From: an uncultured Bacilli bacterium
GTDB lineage: Bacteria; Bacillota_I; Bacilli_A; RFN20; CAG-826
Direction: 5' to 3'
Assembly: GCA_944368975.1 (NCBI GenBank)
Contig: CALVXI010000005.1
Coordinates: 84,967-122,189, forward strand
Length of the DNA stretch: 37,223 nucleotides
The notes under the pieces were generated by a model that was not told where the DNA came from, searched no databases, and saw only the letters and a list, made by a program, of their open reading frames with translations. A program made the position numbers and the translations under genes. Below, one piece after another: positions 26,136 to 32,982 of the stretch. Position 1 is the stretch's first letter. Every line of letters begins with the position of its first letter.

Positions 26136-26921
26136 ATGAAAAGAAAGAAGTTACTGTCGTTATTAATCTTATTTGGACCATTTCTTTTAGCAAATTCTCC
26201 TGCACCTAGTCCAGAGTATACTTATAGTGAATATTTTTCAATCGATAAGGAAGATTATGAAATTAATGATGAAGGTATATTCTCATTTAATTTTTATAAT
26301 GAGACAGAATATTTTTTAGATGATTTTATAATCGAACATGATGGCTATGATATAGGATATAGTGCTGATAATATAGTTTTACCACCTAATAGTTATGGAA
26401 ATATTGAAATTATTCAGTATAACGAAGCGATTAAGATAGTAGGGGATTTAAATGTTTATGTTACAGGATATAAATTATGCACAACCTGTGAATACTCTAA
26501 TTTTAATATTAGTGATTTAACTTATGATGAATATCGTGAAGAAACTTCTTTAATTACGTCGATGGATATAGTAAATAATGAAAATGTTGCATTATATGGA
26601 CCAGTATGTGTTTACTATGATAGTGTAAATAATACCTATTATTCTGGGGATTCTGGACGGATAATTAATAAAAATTCCACAAAAAGTTTATATACAACAG
26701 TGTACTTTGACACAATAATTGATGAACCTATTGAGAATATTGAGTTAGATGTATATTTTGGATATGCCAACGATTATTATAATAATCCAGATTTTGTTAA
26801 TTATTGGCCTTTATATTTAATTCCAATCGGTCTTGTAGCTTTTGTAGTTATTACAATAGTTGTTACTGTTTCTATGACAATTTATTTCTTTGTAAAAAGA
26901 CCTAAAAAAGAAAATAAATAA
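26136..26921 (+). CDS. Surface-exposed single-pass membrane protein of unknown function
   Basis: A 261-residue protein with an N-terminal signal peptide (MKRKKLLSLLILFGPFLLA) probably cleaved before NSPAPSP, an acidic Tyr-rich extracytoplasmic region of about 200 residues, one membrane helix near 230-252 and a short basic tail (KRPKKENK). The outer part contains a CTTC pair. A region with NNENVALYGPVCVYYDS and YSGDSGRIINKNS resembles the beta-sandwich FxLYD type of domain, only loosely. It is transcribed divergently from the four-helix membrane protein and appears leaderless. No enzyme motif is visible. A sensor or envelope-stability role is possible but unsupported. Confidence 0.75.
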   Translation: MKRKKLLSLLILFGPFLLANSPAPSPEYTYSEYFSIDKEDYEINDEGIFSFNFYNETEYFLDDFIIEHDGYDIGYSADNIVLPPNSYGNIEIIQYNEAIKIVGDLNVYVTGYKLCTTCEYSNFNISDLTYDEYREETSLITSMDIVNNENVALYGPVCVYYDSVNNTYYSGDSGRIINKNSTKSLYTTVYFDTIIDEPIENIELDVYFGYANDYYNNPDFVNYWPLYLIPIGLVAFVVITIVVTVSMTIYFFVKRPKKENK

Positions 26922-26984
26922 AATTTTAATAAATATATAAATTTTAGATTCAATCTACTAATTTTAATGTTCACTTTTTAGTAA

Positions 26985-26990
26985 TATAAT
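26985..26990 (+). promoter_or_regulatory. Candidate -10 for the MFS-GH2 fusion gene
   Basis: TATAAT lies 21 bases before the start, just upstream of the AAGGGGA ribosome site (27000-27006). No convincing -35 at 17 bp. Confidence 0.45.
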
Positions 26991-27011
26991 TATTTTATTA
27001 AGGGGACGCTT

Positions 27012-30000
27012 ATGAAGAATAAAATTTCTATAAGAAGCTGGTTAAGTTTCATAATTATTGGTTTAGCAGGACAACTTGCTTGGGCTGTTGAAAACATGTA
27101 TCTAAATCAATTTATTTTTTATTTAGATCAAGAAGGTGACTCATATTTAAGTTTAATTTCTATTACTGTTGCTTGTAGTGCAATAATGGCATGCTTAACA
27201 ACTATTTTAATGGGTGCTTTAAGTGATAAATTAGGTAAAAGAAAAGTGTTCATAGTTGGTGGATATCTTTTATGGGGTATTTCAACTGCTTTATTTGGGC
27301 TAATTGATGTTAATAATATTCACACTTTATTTCCACTTGCTAATGCTGGGTTTGTTAGTGGTGTTTTTGTTATTGTTCTTGATTGTATAATGACTTTCTT
27401 TGGAAGTACTGCTAATGATGCTTGCTTTAATAGTTATGTAACTAGAGAAGTAAATGATCGTGACCGTGGGAAAGTAGAAGGCGTTTTATCGATTTTACCT
27501 TTATTTGCAATGCTTATCATATTTGTTGGATTAAATGGTCTTACAACTGGTGAAAATCCTAGATGGGATTTATTCTTTTATATTATTGGTGGTATAGTAT
27601 TTGTTGTTGGAATTATATCTATTTTCTTATTACCAAAAGAAACCAAAACAGAAAGCAAAAATGGATATTTAAAGTTAGTTTTAGAGGGTTTTAAACCAAA
27701 AACGGTTAAAAATAATAAGAAACTTTATATACTTTTAATTGCTTATTTAATATATGGAATTGCAACACAAATTTTCTTCCCTTATTTAATGATTTATTTC
27801 CAATACAATTTACAATTTGAAGGATTTGATTTTTCAATTGTATTAGGTGTTGTTTTAATAGTTGGTTCTTTACTTAGTGTCTTATTTGGCTTTTTAAGCG
27901 ATAAATTAGATAAAACTAAATCATTAATTCCTATTAGTTTAATATATATGCTTGGACTATTATTAGTTTATTTTGTTAATCCAGGAAATATGGCTTTTGC
28001 TTTAATTGCTGGAACAATAATGATGTTTGGTTATATTAGTGTAAGTAGTGTATTAAATTCCTTAGTTAGAGATAATATTCCAGAAAATCAAGAAGGCTCA
28101 TTTATGGGAATTCGAATGATTTTTGTTGTTATGTTACCTATGGTGACTGGTCCATTTATTGGGGAAGCGTTGAGTAATAATTTTTCAACTGGAGAATATG
28201 TAGATTTAGGACAAAGTAAACCATTACCTAGTGCTTATGTGTGGCTTTGTGCTATGGCTGTAATGGCTTTAATTTTAATCCCTATCATTTATTTAATTAT
28301 TAAAGAAAGCAAAGATAAAACAAATAAAGGAATTTTAATAAACGGAGAAAAACATAAAGAAGAAGTTCCTTTAAGTGAGCATCCTCATCCTAATTTTAAT
28401 AGAAGCAGTTATTTATCTTTAAATGGAGAATGGGATATTGAGATAAATAAATCTAAGGAATTACTTTATGAATTTCATAATAAATGTATTGTTCCTTATG
28501 CAATAGAAAGCCCACTTAGTGGTGTTAATCATTTATTAGAAGTTGATGAATACATTCATTATCATAAAGAAGTTGTATTACCTACTAATTTTAAAAAAGA
28601 TAGACTTGTTCTTCATTTTGAAGGTGTTGATCAAGTTAGTGATATTTTTATTAATGGACAGCTTATTTTTACTTCCCAAAGCGGATATTTACCAATTGTT
28701 TTAGATATTACACCTTTTGTAAAAGAAAATAAATTTGATATCGATTTAGTAGTAAGCGATAAAACTAGTGATTCGTATTTGACTAAAGGTAAACAAAAAC
28801 TTAATCGTGGTGGCATTTGGTATAGCTCTAGTAGTGGAATTTATAAACCTGTTTGGATTGAATCGACACCAAAAGAATTTATTATTAGTGCCCACTTTAA
28901 ACCATTAGTTAATGATAAAGCTTTAAGCGTCTATATTAAGACTAATATTCAAGGCGAAGCAAAATTGAAATTTGATAAATATGAATTTACTGTTGAAACT
29001 AATAAAGAAGTTATTTTAAAAGATTTAGATTTACCTTTATGGTCTATTGAGAATCCAATTATTATAGATACTGAAATAATCTTTAAAAATGATATTGTTT
29101 CTTCATATTTTGGGTACCGTGATATTAAAATAGAAGGTAAATACATCTATTTGAATAATAAGAAAATTTATATAAATGGTTTATTGGACCAAGGCTATTA
29201 TTATTTAGGTAATTTAACTCCTTATAGCTATGAAGATTATTTATTTGACATAACAGAAGTTAAAGAACTTGGATTTAACACATTGAGAATGCATATTAAG
29301 GAAGAAATTGATGTGTTTTATTATTATTGCGATGTTAATGGTATACTGGTAATTCAAGATATTCCTAATGGAGGAACTAATTATTCATTGAGCACAATGA
29401 TTAGAGGTGGATTACTTCCTTTTTATAAAAAACGTAACGATCATAATTATAAGCTATTTTCTAGAGAAGATGTTGAAGGAAGAAATGAATATAAGGAAAT
29501 TTTAAAATCAATTTTAAATAATCTTTATAATCATCCATCCGTTATTATGTATACCTTATTTAATGAAGGATGGGGACAATTTGATTCAAAAGAAATTTAT
29601 GAATCAGCTTTAAATTATGATAATTCAAGAATTTATGATGTAACTAGTGGGTGGTATGATAATGGATATAATGAAATTACAAGTATTCATTCTTATTATT
29701 ATCCATTAAATGTTCCAAAAAAACTTCAAAAACCTTATATTTTTACCGAATTTGGTGGTTATAGTTATACATTAAATGGTCACTTCTTTGGCAAAAAGAA
29801 ATTTGGTTATCGTCGTTATAATAAGCTTGATAATTTTACAAAAGCTTATTCGAAATTATATTTAAAAACTATTAAGTCATTAATAAAGAAAGGCTTAGCA
29901 GGAACAATATATACCGAACTTAATGATAACGAAGATGAAGTAAATGGTCTATTTACATACGACCGTAAACTAAAAATTGATAAAGAAACTATTATAAAAA

Positions 30001-30029
30001 TTAATAAAGAAATTAACGATTCTTTTTAG
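27012..30029 (+). CDS. Fusion of an MFS sugar transporter and a GH2 family glycosidase
   Basis: One uninterrupted 1005-residue frame. Residues 1 to about 435 form a 12-helix major facilitator (GPH/SLC45-like sugar transporter type) with the loop motif GALSDKLGKRK and its repeat GFLSDKLDKTK. After a charged linker, residues about 447-1005 form a complete GH2 enzyme beginning at its usual N-terminus (HPHPNFNRSSYLSLNGEWD). It has the sugar-binding and immunoglobulin-like domains and the TIM barrel, with acid/base E852 in LFNEGWG and nucleophile E913 in IFTEFGGYS. GH2 enzymes cleave beta-galactosides, glucuronides or mannosides. Since MFS termini face the cytoplasm, the hydrolase should sit at the inner mouth of the transporter. 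AAGGGGA precedes the ATG. The 3' end overlaps the convergent nuclease gene by 17 bases. Confidence 0.93.
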   Translation: MKNKISIRSWLSFIIIGLAGQLAWAVENMYLNQFIFYLDQEGDSYLSLISITVACSAIMACLTTILMGALSDKLGKRKVFIVGGYLLWGISTALFGLIDVNNIHTLFPLANAGFVSGVFVIVLDCIMTFFGSTANDACFNSYVTREVNDRDRGKVEGVLSILPLFAMLIIFVGLNGLTTGENPRWDLFFYIIGGIVFVVGIISIFLLPKETKTESKNGYLKLVLEGFKPKTVKNNKKLYILLIAYLIYGIATQIFFPYLMIYFQYNLQFEGFDFSIVLGVVLIVGSLLSVLFGFLSDKLDKTKSLIPISLIYMLGLLLVYFVNPGNMAFALIAGTIMMFGYISVSSVLNSLVRDNIPENQEGSFMGIRMIFVVMLPMVTGPFIGEALSNNFSTGEYVDLGQSKPLPSAYVWLCAMAVMALILIPIIYLIIKESKDKTNKGILINGEKHKEEVPLSEHPHPNFNRSSYLSLNGEWDIEINKSKELLYEFHNKCIVPYAIESPLSGVNHLLEVDEYIHYHKEVVLPTNFKKDRLVLHFEGVDQVSDIFINGQLIFTSQSGYLPIVLDITPFVKENKFDIDLVVSDKTSDSYLTKGKQKLNRGGIWYSSSSGIYKPVWIESTPKEFIISAHFKPLVNDKALSVYIKTNIQGEAKLKFDKYEFTVETNKEVILKDLDLPLWSIENPIIIDTEIIFKNDIVSSYFGYRDIKIEGKYIYLNNKKIYINGLLDQGYYYLGNLTPYSYEDYLFDITEVKELGFNTLRMHIKEEIDVFYYYCDVNGILVIQDIPNGGTNYSLSTMIRGGLLPFYKKRNDHNYKLFSREDVEGRNEYKEILKSILNNLYNHPSVIMYTLFNEGWGQFDSKEIYESALNYDNSRIYDVTSGWYDNGYNEITSIHSYYYPLNVPKKLQKPYIFTEFGGYSYTLNGHFFGKKKFGYRRYNKLDNFTKAYSKLYLKTIKSLIKKGLAGTIYTELNDNEDEVNGLFTYDRKLKIDKETIIKINKEINDSF

Positions 30030-31860
30030 ACTTTGATTTTTTCTTTTTCTTCTTTATTTTCTTTCTAATTACTGGAATAAAGATTATAAGTAGCAAAATA
30101 ACTACAGCTATAACTATTATTGCAATGGTAATTGTATCAAAGACAATGCCCGAATTTATTGTAATTATTTGAGTATGAATTTCATTAGTAAAATCTGTAT
30201 AAGATAATTGAAGTTCATATTCACCTATTGGAAGAGCTTGATTATTTTCAAACTCTGAAGTAGTTCCATCATTAATTAAATTTATCGATATTTCCTCATT
30301 TGTGATTGGCTTTGAATCCCTTCCTACTGTGATAGTTCCAGTAATTGAAGATAAATCTATAGGTAAAAGAAAATTATATTTATCTTTAATATTAGAAGTG
30401 TTAAATGTAACAATTTTATTAGGGTTTCCGACTTTAATGTCGTAAGAAAAATTAACTGAAGCATCAACTGTATAAGTAAATGTTAATGTATAATATCCAT
30501 CATCTAAGCTTAATGAGTTTGTAAAATCATAATTTTCTTTAACTATACTTTCAGTAAATGAGTTAGTAACATTTAATGTAATCTCATTATTTGGAATAGT
30601 AATTGTTTCTCCATTAGATTTATATGTAAAACTTATATTATTAAATGTAATTTCTTCATCAGATTCATAATTTTCTTTTTGATTATCATATATAACTGTT
30701 AATGAATCTTTACTAACACCATTTGGGCTAGATAGATCTAAATGATAATCAGTCTCTGGATTAAAAGCTAAATCAGCCCAAAGTGGGTAATCAATAAATG
30801 GATTACGATTACCTTGGATGTATTTATAAACAAGGTCATTACGAATTTCTTCATCATTAGTTACACTATCTAATTCATTCCATTCGAGTAAATCACTTAA
30901 AATACCATATGATATGTCAGTATTTTCTGTTTCTTGTGGTTCATGAGTACCTTCTGGAGCAGTAGGATTATCACTTAAAAGTAATCTTGGAGTAGGATAT
31001 TCTTCATTATTAAAATTATTATCATAATCATGATATCTAGCTGCCATATAAAATATGCTTCTAGCGATATCTCCTTTGTCTTTATCGATTGGCTCAATAA
31101 CTTCGCTTGCAGTGTATTCGTTTGATAAAGCTTCACCTCGATAACTACCAATTTCACCACTAAGAGTAGAATAACCAATATTATCTTCACCTAAGCTTTC
31201 TTTATTTTTAACATTGCCATAAGGAAGGTTCGAATGAATGTGTTGATTAGTTTCACCTTCACCCATGTGTAAATTATGCATATCACATCCAGCAATCATG
31301 TCTTTATAAGCATCATTATTTCCATTAGCACCATTAAATCCATATGATTTTGGATAAATATGTTCTCTATCGACCATATCTTTATGACCATCTACATTCT
31401 TATTTACATAGTCTCTATCAAATAAATATGGTTCTGGTTCATATAAAACATTGCAATAAACTTGATCAGTTGACCACCAATAGGTTTCACCGCTATTAAT
31501 TAAATCAAGTTCTTCATCGGTTATTGGTGATAAAGTAAAATTACGATCTGCTAGTAAATAACTATCCCAACTTGGAGAAGACTTTCTACCAGTAGTGCCG
31601 CTATAGTCACATTTTGTATGATTCTTTTCTAATATATCTTGTAAAGCTGATAAAAACTCATCGCCTTTAAGATCTTTTCCTTCAAGGTCTTGATAATATG
31701 CTCGAATTTCTTCATCACTTTCTTTTAAATCATCAATTGAATCAACTTGATTAGAAGCTTTTTTGATAGCTTTTTGTAAGGTATTATATTCATTAGTACT
31801 AGATAAACTAATTGGAATAATACTCAATAAACTTAAAGAAAGAATAAATACTTTTTTCAT
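30013..31860 (-). CDS. Membrane-anchored EndA-family (endonuclease I) nuclease
   Basis: A 615-residue surface protein. A signal peptide (KKVFILSLSLLSIIPISLSS) is followed by an endonuclease I-type His-Me finger domain (about 60-370), with H167 in DREHIYPKSYG and AGCDMHNLHMGEGETN then HSNLPYG, matching the family's metal- and substrate-binding pattern. About 385-580 are two beta-rich Ig-like segments, then one membrane helix and a long Lys-rich cytoplasmic tail; there is no LPXTG motif. It should degrade extracellular DNA or RNA at the cell surface, perhaps for nucleotide scavenging. The ATG at 31860 shares its A with the TGA stop of the thioredoxin-like lipoprotein gene, so the two are coupled. 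An in-frame GTG one codon upstream is less likely. Confidence 0.88.
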   Translation of the reverse strand: MKKVFILSLSLLSIIPISLSSTNEYNTLQKAIKKASNQVDSIDDLKESDEEIRAYYQDLEGKDLKGDEFLSALQDILEKNHTKCDYSGTTGRKSSPSWDSYLLADRNFTLSPITDEELDLINSGETYWWSTDQVYCNVLYEPEPYLFDRDYVNKNVDGHKDMVDREHIYPKSYGFNGANGNNDAYKDMIAGCDMHNLHMGEGETNQHIHSNLPYGNVKNKESLGEDNIGYSTLSGEIGSYRGEALSNEYTASEVIEPIDKDKGDIARSIFYMAARYHDYDNNFNNEEYPTPRLLLSDNPTAPEGTHEPQETENTDISYGILSDLLEWNELDSVTNDEEIRNDLVYKYIQGNRNPFIDYPLWADLAFNPETDYHLDLSSPNGVSKDSLTVIYDNQKENYESDEEITFNNISFTYKSNGETITIPNNEITLNVTNSFTESIVKENYDFTNSLSLDDGYYTLTFTYTVDASVNFSYDIKVGNPNKIVTFNTSNIKDKYNFLLPIDLSSITGTITVGRDSKPITNEEISINLINDGTTSEFENNQALPIGEYELQLSYTDFTNEIHTQIITINSGIVFDTITIAIIVIAVVILLLIIFIPVIRKKIKKKKKKSKSKKNR

Positions 31861-32378
31861 CACATGTTCCTATAAAAATAATCACCAACTGTATCTTCAC
31901 CTAAATAAAAGGTAGATAAAACATGGTCTTTAATAGTATATAAAGATGGTGTTCCAAAAAAATAAGTTTCAGTAAGAGAACTTGCACCTATCATTTGTGT
32001 TATCAATGTATTTTGAAGACCATCACTTTGCCAATTTTTTGGTTTTTCTTTAAAGTAAGCACGGAAGTTAGGATCTTTAGATCCGTTAAAAATATAAATA
32101 TCAGTAATCCCATTACATGTTTCATCAATTATAGAATCTAAATAATCTAAAATAACACCTTTTATATTATGGCAATGAGAACATGTATCACTATAGATAT
32201 AGATTAAATAATGATTGGAATCTTTATAGAAAAATTCTTCTTCTAAATTATTTATTCCAAATCGTTCATAATAATCATCATAATTACGATTTTTAGTATC
32301 AATAAAAGAAGGTTTAGGTCCATTACAACCTACCAACATAAATACTGAAAAAATCATCAATAACCTTGCAAATCTCAT
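31860..32378 (-). CDS. Thioredoxin-like lipoprotein with C-x-x-C, copy A
   Basis: A 172-residue protein with a lipoprotein signal ending LVGC (lipidated C18) and a thioredoxin-like redox motif, SDTCSHCHNIK with C66 and C69, after a predicted beta strand (HYLIYIYS). A Pro-containing FFGTPSLY near residue 145 resembles the cis-Pro strand of the fold. It would sit on the outer face of the membrane and reduce or form disulfides. It is translationally coupled to the nuclease gene and paralogous to the gene just upstream (same YY-E-x-x-GIN block, CxHC centre and YFGTPSL strand). A TATAAT exactly six bases before the ATG and no ribosome site predict a leaderless mRNA covering this gene and the nuclease. 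Confidence 0.85.
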   Translation of the reverse strand: MRFARLLMIFSVFMLVGCNGPKPSFIDTKNRNYDDYYERFGINNLEEEFFYKDSNHYLIYIYSDTCSHCHNIKGVILDYLDSIIDETCNGITDIYIFNGSKDPNFRAYFKEKPKNWQSDGLQNTLITQMIGASSLTETYFFGTPSLYTIKDHVLSTFYLGEDTVGDYFYRNM

Positions 32379-32384
32379 ATAAAA

Positions 32385-32390
32385 ATTATA
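32385..32390 (-). promoter_or_regulatory. -10 box for the leaderless lipoprotein-nuclease transcript
   Basis: TATAAT (minus strand), six bases, then the ATG at 32378. A TATACA lies 17 bases upstream as a weak -35 (32408-32413). Confidence 0.55.
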
Positions 32391-32416
32391 ATTTAGTTAA
32401 AAAAATATGTATAGTA

Positions 32417-32902
32417 TTAATTTAATGAATTGAATAAAGTAATTAAAGATGCTTCTCCAACATAATAATTAATTAAAGTATTATTTTTAATTTCAAATAA
32501 GGAAGGTGTACCAAAATAATATACATCTTTTAGTTCACATTTATTTAATGATTCTTTAATATATGGCTCTTTATCCTTGATTTCTATTGGAGGTAATTCT
32601 TTAAAATAACTTTTAATATTCTTAATTTTATCTTTTTGTAAAAGATACATCGGAGGAGATTTATTTAAATCAATATAGTCTAAGATACAACCTTTAATAT
32701 TTTCACAATGTGGACAAGTAATGCTATATAAATAAATATAGTAATGACTATCTAAATTAAAAAAATTAGTAATATCATTAATACCATATTTTTCATAATA
32801 ATTTAAAAATTGTCGATTTAAATAATCCTTACAATCTATACATACTTTGTTATTACATGATGTTAATAGTAAAAACGCTATTGGTAATAAAATATATTTC
32901 AA
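32417..32902 (-). CDS. Thioredoxin-like lipoprotein with C-x-x-C, copy B
   Basis: A 161-residue paralogue of the downstream lipoprotein. The signal ends LTSC (lipidated C16), a second pair C21/C24 (VCIDC) follows, and the redox centre is ITCPHCENIK (C63, C66); YYFGTPSL marks the thioredoxin-like C-terminal strand. It probably acts outside the membrane. The start is TTG at 32902, supported by AAGGGGGA seven bases upstream. That ribosome site forms part of the 3' arm of a large hairpin that also looks like the terminator of the preceding ATPase gene, so its expression may depend on that structure. The two extra cysteines distinguish it from copy A. Confidence 0.82.
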   Translation of the reverse strand: MKYILLPIAFLLLTSCNNKVCIDCKDYLNRQFLNYYEKYGINDITNFFNLDSHYYIYLYSITCPHCENIKGCILDYIDLNKSPPMYLLQKDKIKNIKSYFKELPPIEIKDKEPYIKESLNKCELKDVYYFGTPSLFEIKNNTLINYYVGEASLITLFNSLN

Positions 32903-32903
32903 T

Positions 32904-32959
32904 AAAAAATCCCCCTTATATACAAGTAGTGAGAAATCTTACTTGTTGGGGGATTTTTT
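32904..32959 (-). terminator. Large terminator hairpin that contains the next gene's ribosome site
   Basis: AAAAAATCCCCC (32904-32915) is exactly complementary to GGGGGATTTTTT (32948-32959). A second 7-bp stem (32922-32928 with 32940-32946) is nested inside with an 11-base loop. The T-run lies in the stem, so it can terminate on either strand. It follows the ATPase stop by 23 bases on the minus strand, and its GGGGGA arm is the only ribosome site for the TTG-started lipoprotein gene. Confidence 0.88.
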
Positions 32960-32982
32960 TAATTTTTTATTTAATTAATGAA

